Of a stretch of 50,189 bases of DNA, positions 9,130-17,477 are shown piece by piece; position 1 is the stretch's first letter; every line of letters begins with the position of its first letter. A model generated the notes under the pieces. That model was given only the letters and a program-made list of their open reading frames with translations, was not told where the DNA came from and did not search any database. The stretch lies in the IMG/VR virus record IMGVR_UViG_3300032265_003847, positions 1-50,189 of that record, one strand, 5' to 3'. Both the position numbers and the translations under genes were made by a program. The stretch comes from a virus.

Positions 9130-10063
9130 TTTCTGTCCTCATATTTGATTTTTCTTTTTCTAATTTTGGGTCATTTACATCTATTGCATTTTCACAAAAT
9201 TTACATAAATCGAAACAAGAAAGAGGCTTTGGAATTAACTCTTCATATTCCTGGGTGAATAGATTGCCAAGGATGTGTTTCAATCCATAATCCATACAAC
9301 ATAAAGAAACATCTCCATTTGGCAATAAAACATTGTGATACAATCTTTCTTCGCAATTACAAGTCATAGATTTTTCACCATGATATATGGATTTAAATTT
9401 ATTTTTTAAGTTTATTAATTCGGGTTTTAGTATTGCTTCTCCCAACAAATTTCCCCCTCGACTCCACATATATTCAGCGGCGTTATGGTCGGGAGTTTCA
9501 AATATGTGTTTTATTTGATTATTAACATTTGGACCCATGCTCATGGTGCTAAAAAATTGGATCTCATGCATAACTGATTTAAAATATTCTAAAACTTCTA
9601 AGTATTTTTTAGATATAGGATGCTTAGCTAAATATTCATCATCAGGAAGATGTAAAACAAAACCACCATTAGGATTTCCAGCATAAGGAATATTTTTAAT
9701 TTTTTCTACATCTTCTGTATTCATTCCTATTCCTGTTGTAAAAGCAGATATAGGGTGCCCTTTTTCATGAGCATATAAAAGCATATCAGAACAATGTTTA
9801 TTCAGCCAAGGTTCAGTAAATCCTGCAAATGTTATTCTTATCTCTTTTGGTATCTTATCTAATAAGATTTTAAAATTATCTAAACTTAGATATCTTTCGC
9901 CTTGATAAACTTTTTGAAGTGTTTTTTGTGGGCAAAAAACACAGTCTACTATGCATCCTTGCTTAGGAACACAGGTTGTAATCTCCATTGTAGGAGCTAT
10001 TGAGAACTTATATTTTGGTAAATATACGTTTGGAAATACTTTTATTTTATTTTTAAAATCCAT
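9122..10063 (-). CDS. Radical SAM enzyme with Cys-rich C-terminal region
   Basis: The 313-residue product has a cluster motif C-x3-C-x2-C at residues 37-44 (GCIVDCVFCPQ) that would hold the SAM-cleaving 4Fe-4S cluster, after a strand MEITTCVP. A GFTEPWLNK segment follows, as in the GGEP region of the family. The C-terminal third has more cysteines (TCNCEE, SLCCMDYG, CFDLCKFC) around NVLLPNGDVSLCC, resembling the SPASM auxiliary-cluster region of peptide- or sugar-modifying enzymes. The reaction is unknown; placed among glycosyltransferases it may modify a sugar or a protein acceptor. Confidence 0.8.
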   Translation of the reverse strand: MDFKNKIKVFPNVYLPKYKFSIAPTMEITTCVPKQGCIVDCVFCPQKTLQKVYQGERYLSLDNFKILLDKIPKEIRITFAGFTEPWLNKHCSDMLLYAHEKGHPISAFTTGIGMNTEDVEKIKNIPYAGNPNGGFVLHLPDDEYLAKHPISKKYLEVLEYFKSVMHEIQFFSTMSMGPNVNNQIKHIFETPDHNAAEYMWSRGGNLLGEAILKPELINLKNKFKSIYHGEKSMTCNCEERLYHNVLLPNGDVSLCCMDYGLKHILGNLFTQEYEELIPKPLSCFDLCKFCENAIDVNDPKLEKEKSNMRTENE

Positions 10064-10077
10064 ATTAAAATTCTCGA

Positions 10078-11427
10078 TTAATTAAAGAAATACATATGAA
10101 ACAGTCTGCTCGATGGTATGTCCCATCCAAAATATGCTGATGGGGCATGAATCATCCCCCCATCAAATATAACTAGTCTGTTGTAAACATTCCCTACAGT
10201 ATCAACCATTTCGTATGGTGTGCCATCTAAAAATGTTTTTTGATTAAAACATTGCACAATATCAGGATGAGAGTTGTGTCTAACTCCTGTTTTTTTGTGA
10301 GCATAAAAACTTGTGCCAGATTCATATGGAGCGTTTGGAGTTAAATAGACCATGCCAGCCCAAAGTGTTTTTCCGTTTTCTTCATCGCAATGATAAACAA
10401 GTGGAGTTCCAGCTTTGCATGTCTGAAACCTTCCATTCATTGATTGCTCTTCCCATCTAATAATTTTTCTACCTATTATTTCTTCAAATCTCTCTTTTAC
10501 ACCTTCGAAGAAAAATTGTTTTCTTGTCCTCATTCCAAGGTAGCCTTGGTCATCAAAGTACCATTGCTGAAGAGCAAAATCTCTAACTGAGTCTGGATCT
10601 TCATAAAAGTTATCTACAACAAAAAGTCTTTTATCTAAATTGGATTTAATTTTAAATTTATTTGTATTTATCGAGCCCCAGTTTTCATTGGGACTATTGT
10701 CAACATAATATTCATTATTCATCTTTATTCCTTCATTGTTAACATAAATCATTATACAAGAATAATAATCAATAAACCAGTCTGTCCATAAATTTTGTTT
10801 AATATCAATATTGTCCATGCTATAAACATTTAAGTTTTTATCTGGTATCTTGGCTAAAAAATTATCTCTAAAATTTCTAAATTTATTCTTTAGTTCAAGA
10901 TTGTGAAAATGCCATTCACCTGCAATTTTTTTAACATTGTTAAAAATCCAACTTAAATTATTATCATCAAAAAAATAATACTCACCACCTTCACAGTCAA
11001 TCTTAAGAAAGTCTATTTTTTCTATGTTATAGTCTTTTAACAAACTATTAAAAGTAATACCATTCACGCTACAATTAATTGACCACATATCCATAGAGTC
11101 AGGATTGTAAATTCCTTTCCAATCAACAATTCCATTTTTTTCTAAAAGACCTGCGTTTATACATGTGATGTTTTTAAAGTTTAAATTTTTATTTAATACT
11201 TTAAATAAATCTACGTGTGGTTCTAAACAAAATATATGTTTTGGTTTTTTATCTAAAACAGAAAAAGAAAAAGGTCCAACACTAGCACCTATATCGACAA
11301 CAACATCATTCTCTTCAACTGTAAAGAATTTTTCATAAACTTTATCTGTGAGAATTTCTTTTTTAACAGTTGATAAAAATTCTTGATTTTTTTCTAGTAG
11401 TCCCCAATCAAAATTATTATTTAACAT
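10078..11427 (-). CDS. Fusion of FkbM-type methyltransferase and 2OG-Fe(II) dioxygenase domain
   Basis: This 449-residue protein has two parts. Residues 1-225 are an FkbM-like methyltransferase: VVDIGASVGPFSFS (43-56), CLEPHVDLF, and FLKIDCEGGEYYFF (140-153). Residues 265-449 match the 2-oxoglutarate/iron dioxygenase layout: LFVVDNFYEDPDSVRDFALQ, then YHCDEEN with His346 and Asp348, an AGTSFY-like strand, and GGMIHAPSAY with His427 followed by Arg441. These give the HxD...H facial triad and the 2OG-binding arginine. The family includes prolyl and other hydroxylases. The gene has a 64-base upstream spacer and a weak AGG site, so a separate promoter is possible. Confidence 0.72.
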   Translation of the reverse strand: MLNNNFDWGLLEKNQEFLSTVKKEILTDKVYEKFFTVEENDVVVDIGASVGPFSFSVLDKKPKHIFCLEPHVDLFKVLNKNLNFKNITCINAGLLEKNGIVDWKGIYNPDSMDMWSINCSVNGITFNSLLKDYNIEKIDFLKIDCEGGEYYFFDDNNLSWIFNNVKKIAGEWHFHNLELKNKFRNFRDNFLAKIPDKNLNVYSMDNIDIKQNLWTDWFIDYYSCIMIYVNNEGIKMNNEYYVDNSPNENWGSINTNKFKIKSNLDKRLFVVDNFYEDPDSVRDFALQQWYFDDQGYLGMRTRKQFFFEGVKERFEEIIGRKIIRWEEQSMNGRFQTCKAGTPLVYHCDEENGKTLWAGMVYLTPNAPYESGTSFYAHKKTGVRHNSHPDIVQCFNQKTFLDGTPYEMVDTVGNVYNRLVIFDGGMIHAPSAYFGWDIPSSRLFHMYFFN

Positions 11428-11491
11428 TTTAAACGCCTGTTCCTAACGTCACTGCTGATATTTTATCATAGTGCAAATTTTATCAGAAATG

Positions 11492-12679
11492 CTAGTCTAT
11501 TTTTAAATCCCATGTTCTAATATACTCTGTTTTGTATAACATTTTTTCGTTTGGTTTGATTTCTGGGAAGGAGGTTTCGTCTTTTGTTATTATAAAATTA
11601 AAATTATATGAATCATCTTTAATAAACTCACAATAAAATTCTCCTATTAATTTCTCTTTATTTACAGATTCATAAAAACGAGTTTCATCAAAAGTTATTT
11701 TAATTTTAAACAAACCTTTATTAAATTGTATTTTTTCTAATTTATAATTTATTATATCTAAAAATTGAGATTTTATATCTTTGTCTATGTCAAAAAATAT
11801 AATTTCTTTATTAATATTTTTAATAATATTTTTAATAGATTTTATTGTGTTTTCTATCACCTCTGCATCACTTAAATATACTTTCCATGTATGGTGTTTA
11901 TGTGCATCATAATCTGGCTCTTTTCTAAAGGAGTCAGGAGCGTTTTCTCTAGCACCATTATCTGTTATCCTACTTGAAAAGAATGGACCAACTCCATAGC
12001 ATTCACTTAAATTTAACATTGTTACATTTTTTAATTTTGATAATATACTTAATACGGATTGATCATGTCTATGGGCTAAGAATTCACTTGATTGCTCTAA
12101 GTCATCTTCATCATTAACAAGATTGTAATTATTTTCTATGACTAATTCTAACCACTCTTTAACAAAATTGATTGTGAACTCAGATTTTTTACAAATAAAA
12201 ACACCAGCTTCAATTTGTCCAGAATTTAAAAATTCTTCATTATTATCAAGATTAAATCTTTTAAGAACTCTCATTTTTTGAAGTTTTTTTTCTTGATACC
12301 ATGGAGGATCTCCTTGACAACAAAAAGTAATAACAGGTTTATCACTACTATTTAATATATTTAGATACTCTGCAAGTCTATCTTCTTTATGATTTAGAAT
12401 AGATCCTCCAGAGTCAATATAAAATAAAAAATCTCCTTCATCAATCTTAGACAATTGATTTAGTATTATGTAGGGCTTCCATATCCAATAGCCCCAACCT
12501 CTAGAATTATTAACAAAATTTTTATGTTCATCTAAAAATTCTTTTATTGTATCAGGTGAATGAATAATAATATCGTCAAACCAATTAGTTGATTCTGCCT
12601 CCTTTCTGAGTCTTAATTTTTGATATTTATAAAGTATATCATCTCCAAAAGAAATTAAATGTTTTTTCATTTTTTGCAT
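11492..12679 (-). CDS. Predicted capsule-type glycosyltransferase (WKP motif)
   Basis: With the first ATG as start (an in-frame TTG lies 18 bases upstream), the product is 395 residues. Residues 55-110 contain GWGYWIWKPYIIL and GDFLFYIDSGG, the WxWKP and acidic DSG pattern seen in bacterial glycosyltransferase-like proteins of capsule and LPS clusters. The later AGVFICKKSE and HRHDQSVLSIL fit the acceptor half. Residues 270-395 show no family I recognise. Donor sugar is unknown. Confidence 0.6.
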   Translation of the reverse strand: MQKMKKHLISFGDDILYKYQKLRLRKEAESTNWFDDIIIHSPDTIKEFLDEHKNFVNNSRGWGYWIWKPYIILNQLSKIDEGDFLFYIDSGGSILNHKEDRLAEYLNILNSSDKPVITFCCQGDPPWYQEKKLQKMRVLKRFNLDNNEEFLNSGQIEAGVFICKKSEFTINFVKEWLELVIENNYNLVNDEDDLEQSSEFLAHRHDQSVLSILSKLKNVTMLNLSECYGVGPFFSSRITDNGARENAPDSFRKEPDYDAHKHHTWKVYLSDAEVIENTIKSIKNIIKNINKEIIFFDIDKDIKSQFLDIINYKLEKIQFNKGLFKIKITFDETRFYESVNKEKLIGEFYCEFIKDDSYNFNFIITKDETSFPEIKPNEKMLYKTEYIRTWDLKID

Positions 12680-12687
12680 TGTAATTT

Positions 12688-13362
12688 TCACTTCCAATCA
12701 AAATCAGGCTTATATCCATTCATTATATTAAAATTATAGCCACTGTGGTATGCCAAAACTTCTGAGTTAGAAAAAAGAGCGTTAGTTTCAAATGTTGTAT
12801 TTTCTTTTATATCTTGAACATTCAATCTTTTGTCTGCGTATGTAATCTTATCTTTTAAAACATGATTCAAAACGCATTGATCATAATATTTTTCTTTATA
12901 ACTATAAAAATTATTGCATGCTTCATCAAAATATTTTTTTGAATTTCTTGAAACCACAAAGAATCCACTATTAAAATATGTTCCAGGTTTCATATTATAT
13001 TCTAATTCTAGCTCTTTGACTTCTCTTGCATAAGATCTATCTTTGACAAAGTACATTTTGTCAGGATCTGGGCAATATTCAAATATATTAAAAGGTCTAA
13101 CTGGTCTCCAATCTGCATCGAAATAAACTATTCTATCAAGATCTGGGTATATATCGAAAATAAATAACTTTACTGTGGCGGCTCGAATGCTATTTAACCA
13201 ATGATCTTTCTTAAACCCTAAATGATAGTGATTGTTGTCTATAATCCTAACTTCTAAATTTAAATATTTTTTTACAAAATCTCCTGACCATTGGGCAAAT
13301 TTATAAAAATCTTCATATATTCCAGGAGGATTTATACCGACTGTTACTGCTGCTGTTTTCAT
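12688..13362 (-). CDS. GT8-like glycosyltransferase
   Basis: The 224-residue product has the GT8 (glycogenin / LPS galactosyltransferase) signatures: RAATVKLFIFDIYPDLDRIVYFDADWRP, in which DAD is the DxD metal site, and later YFNSGFFVVSR. The first lines (MKTAAVTVGINPPGIYEDF) form the opening beta strand. A late AYHSGYN may carry the third metal ligand. A 9-base spacer separates it from the upstream gene. A second GT8-like gene lies at 36410-37096. Confidence 0.75.
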   Translation of the reverse strand: MKTAAVTVGINPPGIYEDFYKFAQWSGDFVKKYLNLEVRIIDNNHYHLGFKKDHWLNSIRAATVKLFIFDIYPDLDRIVYFDADWRPVRPFNIFEYCPDPDKMYFVKDRSYAREVKELELEYNMKPGTYFNSGFFVVSRNSKKYFDEACNNFYSYKEKYYDQCVLNHVLKDKITYADKRLNVQDIKENTTFETNALFSNSEVLAYHSGYNFNIMNGYKPDFDWK

Positions 13363-13371
13363 ATGATTATC

Positions 13372-14550
13372 TTATTTTTTACTTTCAAAAAAAGTTAAAT
13401 TATTAATAACAGAAACTCTAAACTCTTCTTTCATATTATAATTATTTAATAGATCTTTAAAAATGTCCTGAGACTCTTTGCATAAACCGCACCACCAACT
13501 ACTAACAGCTTTTTGAAATAATAAGGCATAATTTCCAGAATAACCAACATCTGTATTCAATGGTTCCGAATTTAAGTCAGCAAGATTGTGTCCTAAAGAT
13601 GCTATTGTATAGCATTCTTGCCAACTTCCATCTTTATTTTCTTTTTCATAAAATCTACTTAAAAGATAATATGCTTCTGGTCTTTTTGGAAGAATAGCTA
13701 AAGCGTGAAGCAACAATCCTTTAACTGTAAAATTCCTACAGCCTTGTTTTTCAAAACATAGAGCTGATCTTAGTAAACACTCGTATTGAATAAGTTCATC
13801 TGATGTTCTTTCTGCTGCCCTGAGATAGTAGGAGACTGCACTCGCTGTTTGTCCCATCGATTCATAATAACTGCCTAAATTATAGTTTTTATTATAATTT
13901 TCAGGATCTTCAACATAATCATAAATTAGTTTGTTGAACATAATATCTTGTAATATGTCTACAAACTCAGGATTTAATTTAAATTTAGATAAAAAAGAAT
14001 TAACAGAAATTAAATTGAGCCATTCAATTTTAAATTTAACAAAATTTTCCCAAGTTAAATTTAATTTACTTGGTAGTAGCTCTTGAGATCCTTTTTTAAT
14101 AATTCCGCAGCCATAGTCTGTATCTATTACAAACATTTCTAAATCAGCCCTAGTCTGTCTTAAATTTACAAACGCTTTCCAACAATCCCCATTCCAAATA
14201 CCTCCCCTATAAGGAATTGTTTGATGCTCTTCTTTTTCTGGGTTCATGTCATGACATATGATATATCCGCCATCATTTAAAAATAATAAAGAATTTATAA
14301 TATCTCTGCTCACCTGGTCAGCGTGATGCAAACCATCAATTAAAATAACATCAAATTTTTCTTTATTTTCTTTAAAAAAATCATCTGATGTCTTGTGAAC
14401 AGTAGCCTTGGAACTTAAGTCGGGATCTACTCCAACTTTATTTTCACAAATTACACTCTTAAAATTGTATCCTTCATAAACTCCAATTTCTAAGTAATTT
14501 TTTGCATTTATTTTTTTAATTATAAAGTTAATTAATTCAGATTTATTCAT
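13372..14550 (-). CDS. Class I methyltransferase with C-terminal TPR-like region
   Basis: The start is set at the ATG that overlaps the upstream stop by 8 bases and follows AGAGGA; a longer in-frame reading exists. The product is 392 residues. Residues 15-180 form a Methyltransf_24-like domain: NYLEIGVYEGYNF (motif I), VGVDPDLSS, FDVILIDGLHHADQV and GGYIICHDMN. Residues 210-392 look helical and TPR-like (YNLGSYYESMGQTASAVSYYLRAAE, AYYLLSRFYEKENK). Similar methyltransferase-TPR proteins occur in bacterial glycan clusters. The target is not evident. Confidence 0.7.
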   Translation of the reverse strand: MNKSELINFIIKKINAKNYLEIGVYEGYNFKSVICENKVGVDPDLSSKATVHKTSDDFFKENKEKFDVILIDGLHHADQVSRDIINSLLFLNDGGYIICHDMNPEKEEHQTIPYRGGIWNGDCWKAFVNLRQTRADLEMFVIDTDYGCGIIKKGSQELLPSKLNLTWENFVKFKIEWLNLISVNSFLSKFKLNPEFVDILQDIMFNKLIYDYVEDPENYNKNYNLGSYYESMGQTASAVSYYLRAAERTSDELIQYECLLRSALCFEKQGCRNFTVKGLLLHALAILPKRPEAYYLLSRFYEKENKDGSWQECYTIASLGHNLADLNSEPLNTDVGYSGNYALLFQKAVSSWWCGLCKESQDIFKDLLNNYNMKEEFRVSVINNLTFFESKK

Positions 14551-15499
14551 TGTTTTCCTCTGGTAGGAGAAAGTTTTGAATTTTTTTATTTTCAAATATT
14601 TCTCTTGGCAATTTTTCTATTGGGTATTTTTTAATTAGTATGTTTCCTCTTCCAAGAACATCTTTTGTTTCTCCTTCTCTAGGTTGGTAGGAGAATATGA
14701 ATTCTTCTGTTTCTTTTTGAGATAAAGGATACATATTAGCAGACCAATTACTAGATATTTCTTTTATTAATTTTTCATCATTTATTTTTAAATGATCTAA
14801 TACGGGAGCAAGTGTTATTTCTGGATTAATTGTATCATAGTAATGGCTAAAAGATTTATATTTATTTAATCTGTTCGTGTTACTGCCCATCCAAGAAAAA
14901 TGCCAACCAGATTCTAACATATTATCATCTTCTAATATAAAAATATCTTGGTATTCTATTTTATTAAGATTAAATGCTCTAGACTCTCTTATTTCATTAA
15001 TAGAATAATTATTTAAATGTCTTTTCAAACAAAAGAATGGACTAGTCCAAAGTTTAGAGTTGCCGTTTTCTTCACATGTTTCTAAGTCTGCTCTGTACGT
15101 GAGAAAGGCTAAAGGAACTCTGAGGATGTTATTTGGATTTTTTTTTATAAAATTAACATATGTTAGAATTAATTGTGGATTAATAATCTCATCACAATCA
15201 GCCATAAAGCAAATATCATCTTCTTTTATAAGGTTTTTTGCAGCATTTCTTTGAGTTGTTTCTCTTTCCCATGAATTTCCGTTATCATGAATGGATAGGT
15301 CTACTTCTACTACGGTAATCTTACTGAAAGAGACATTCAACTCTTCTAGAGTCCTTTTGCATGTAAATTCTTTAAATTCTCCCGAGTGGGTTCTATTTGC
15401 ATCACATATTATAAATTTATCTACATGATCATAGAGCATTTTCATTCTAAGTTCTAATAATTCTTTTTCATTAAAATATAAAAAAACGTCTACTATCAT
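14543..15499 (-). CDS. GT17-family N-acetylglucosaminyltransferase-like protein
   Basis: The 318-residue product follows the GT17 pattern (family of beta-1,4-mannosyl-glycoprotein GlcNAc-transferase). It has MIVDVFLYFNEKELLELRMK, DHVDKFIICDANRTHSGEFK, then QRNAAKNLIKEDDICFMADCDEIINP, with DCDE as the acidic site, and SGWHFSWMG near residue 225. The start overlaps the upstream stop by ATGA. GT17 is a rare family in phages and here extends the GlcNAc theme of the window. The acceptor is unknown. Confidence 0.78.
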   Translation of the reverse strand: MIVDVFLYFNEKELLELRMKMLYDHVDKFIICDANRTHSGEFKEFTCKRTLEELNVSFSKITVVEVDLSIHDNGNSWERETTQRNAAKNLIKEDDICFMADCDEIINPQLILTYVNFIKKNPNNILRVPLAFLTYRADLETCEENGNSKLWTSPFFCLKRHLNNYSINEIRESRAFNLNKIEYQDIFILEDDNMLESGWHFSWMGSNTNRLNKYKSFSHYYDTINPEITLAPVLDHLKINDEKLIKEISSNWSANMYPLSQKETEEFIFSYQPREGETKDVLGRGNILIKKYPIEKLPREIFENKKIQNFLLPEENNE

Positions 15500-16458
15500 G
15501 ATAAAAACACTTCCTTAAATTTTTCTATAACATTTTTAGGAGAAAACATATCATTAAGATAATAAGTATCAAATGGATTGTTTTTTTCTATGTTTATTAG
15601 AATATCTAAAAGATCATTTTCATCCTTAAACTTATAACAATTATTATTCAAATAAACAAAATGATTTCTTCCTCCTAAAAAGTGAGAATTCTGTAACTGC
15701 TCATTATCATAGGTGATAATTTGTTTGTTTTTACAAGCAAATTCTAAAACAGCCAAACCAAACGTCTCTCCATAACTTCTAGCGTGGAGCATGGCATCAC
15801 AAGTATTTATAAATTCCACTTTTTTATCTAGATCTATTATAGGGTCTATAAATAGACATCTGTCATGGCTATAAAAAACTTCAGTATTAGCAAATAAAAA
15901 ATAAATATTTGATCTTTTTTCTATTGTTTTTTTAACACAGCTTTTAACAAATTCTAAATCAAAAGTATCATATCCTCCATATCTTCCAATTACAATCGAA
16001 TCTTTTGGTATAAATAATTCTTCTCTTAAATTTTTATCATGGTTTGGTAGATTGATCATATGTGGAACATATGGAATTTTGTTATTTTTAAACAACGTCA
16101 TATATTTTGAAACATATGCGTAAACATCACCATGGTAATTTATTGGATCACAAAAGAACACAGCATGTATTAAATTTCTGCAGTTTTGAAATTGTGTTCC
16201 ATCATTTAATCCAAACTTAATTGCATAAAAATTTTTTATATCTCTGGTGTCTATAATTTTTTGAACTTCGGACTTATCAGTATAATTAACAACTTCAAAT
16301 TGATCATTAAATTTATTTAATATTGTTTTGTTTTTAATATTTTTTACAACTATTATCGGCTTAATATTTAAAAACTCTCTACAATAATAAGCATAATCAT
16401 ACAGTGCTACCGAAGTCCCCCTTTCATTTAATTCATTTTCATGAAATATCATTTCCAT
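15496..16458 (-). CDS. GT4-like (GT-B fold) glycosyltransferase
   Basis: The 320-residue product carries the C-terminal GT4 donor-binding block: CDAMLHARSYGETFGLAVLEFACKN, with the E-x7-E arrangement around FGL. A VIGRYGGYDTFD segment precedes it, as at the domain junction. The N-terminus has NERGTSVALYDYAYYC, a glycine-rich entry loop. The first ATG overlaps the upstream stop by 10 bases; a second ATG 6 bases later would give the ATGA overlap common in this operon and may be the true start. Confidence 0.75.
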   Translation of the reverse strand: MEMIFHENELNERGTSVALYDYAYYCREFLNIKPIIVVKNIKNKTILNKFNDQFEVVNYTDKSEVQKIIDTRDIKNFYAIKFGLNDGTQFQNCRNLIHAVFFCDPINYHGDVYAYVSKYMTLFKNNKIPYVPHMINLPNHDKNLREELFIPKDSIVIGRYGGYDTFDLEFVKSCVKKTIEKRSNIYFLFANTEVFYSHDRCLFIDPIIDLDKKVEFINTCDAMLHARSYGETFGLAVLEFACKNKQIITYDNEQLQNSHFLGGRNHFVYLNNNCYKFKDENDLLDILINIEKNNPFDTYYLNDMFSPKNVIEKFKEVFLS

Positions 16459-17426
16459 ATAAAATTTTCTATAACACTCTCTGGAACTTTTAAAAGATAT
16501 GAAGCGTTATCTTGAAATCCAAATGTCATTAAAAAATAATCATCTTTTTTAGTCATGCCAATACAAAATTCAACATGTGCATTCATAAAATCAAAATCTT
16601 CTGAGTATTTCACTATGTTAAAATTTTTATCCCAAAATATAAATCTATGCCTATAAACAGCATCTTTTCTTCCTACTTCGCTATTAAAAAGATTTACTTC
16701 ATGTGTCACAGCTAAATATCCATTTTTCCAAGACAATATCTGAGATCCGCCTCTTAAATCCCTTGGAAGAGGAACAAAACTGCTCAATCTAACTGATTCA
16801 CAAGTTTTATTGTTAATATCAACTTTTACAACCTCTGTTGGATTTGACCACTTAATATAATGGTACGGTAAATCTAAAAAAGGCATCCAATTTTTTTCAC
16901 AATAAGAATTAGGATTATTAGGAGCAGGAATTCTAAATCGAGATGTTTCTTTAACACTATTTTCGGTGACTACGATTTCAGATAACTCCATTCTTCCTTC
17001 ACCGTTTGTTGTGGTATCTCTTCTGACTCCTGAGATGTATAATTTATTTTCCCATTGAAAAATTCTTGCATCTTCAAGACCAACAAAGTCCCACATAGGT
17101 AAATAAGTATCAAAAACTGAAGTGTCTATCTTATTAAATCTTTTTATTTTAAACTGGTCGTCTAATTCACAATAATAATTGGTTGTTCTTAGATGCATAT
17201 CTTGTTCAGGATGCACGTATGTTAATGGTCCAAATTGATGTTGAAATAATTTTGCTTCTGAGTGATAGAATGTATAATTTACATGTCTAATTACACAAAT
17301 TATTTTATTATCTAAAATAGAAATAGAAGGGTTCATCAATCCGGTGCCATTTGTAAGCTCGGATGGTATAATCAAAGGGTGTATTGATCCACCGTTTTTA
17401 ATAGCAAGTTTAGCAAAGTTATTCAT
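16449..17426 (-). CDS. Predicted five-bladed beta-propeller (GH130/GH43-like) protein, first gene of glycan cassette
   Basis: The 325-residue product is rich in short beta strands and Trp/Tyr. The segment MWDFVGLEDARIFQWENKLYISGVR resembles the EDxRI region of GH130 mannoside phosphorylases and related propellers. Other blade-like parts are NPSISILDNKIICVIRH and HVEFCIGMTKKDDYFLMTFG. Catalytic residues cannot be assigned with confidence, so it may be a sugar-binding or glycan-processing protein rather than an active phosphorylase. It is first behind a predicted promoter and divergent from the nucleotidyltransferase. Confidence 0.55.
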   Translation of the reverse strand: MNNFAKLAIKNGGSIHPLIIPSELTNGTGLMNPSISILDNKIICVIRHVNYTFYHSEAKLFQHQFGPLTYVHPEQDMHLRTTNYYCELDDQFKIKRFNKIDTSVFDTYLPMWDFVGLEDARIFQWENKLYISGVRRDTTTNGEGRMELSEIVVTENSVKETSRFRIPAPNNPNSYCEKNWMPFLDLPYHYIKWSNPTEVVKVDINNKTCESVRLSSFVPLPRDLRGGSQILSWKNGYLAVTHEVNLFNSEVGRKDAVYRHRFIFWDKNFNIVKYSEDFDFMNAHVEFCIGMTKKDDYFLMTFGFQDNASYLLKVPESVIENFIWK

Positions 17427-17448
17427 TGTTTTTTTTAAATACTAAACT

Positions 17449-17477
17449 AGTATAGTTTAAATAGAAGATAAATTCAA
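17449..17477 (-). promoter_or_regulatory. Predicted sigma-70-like promoter of the glycan cassette
   Basis: On the minus strand TTGAAT (17472-17477) and TATACT (17449-17454) are separated by exactly 17 bases, 23 bases before the ATG of the first cassette gene. The -35 box abuts the start codon of the divergent nucleotidyltransferase gene. The pattern fits a host RNA polymerase promoter; no experiment is implied. Confidence 0.5.

Noticed and set aside
1-17426. The glycan cassette as a bacterial chromosomal LPS locus
   Set aside because: It shares base composition, overlapping gene style and continuous coding with the portal and structural genes, and no housekeeping gene occurs; an assembly junction cannot be fully excluded.
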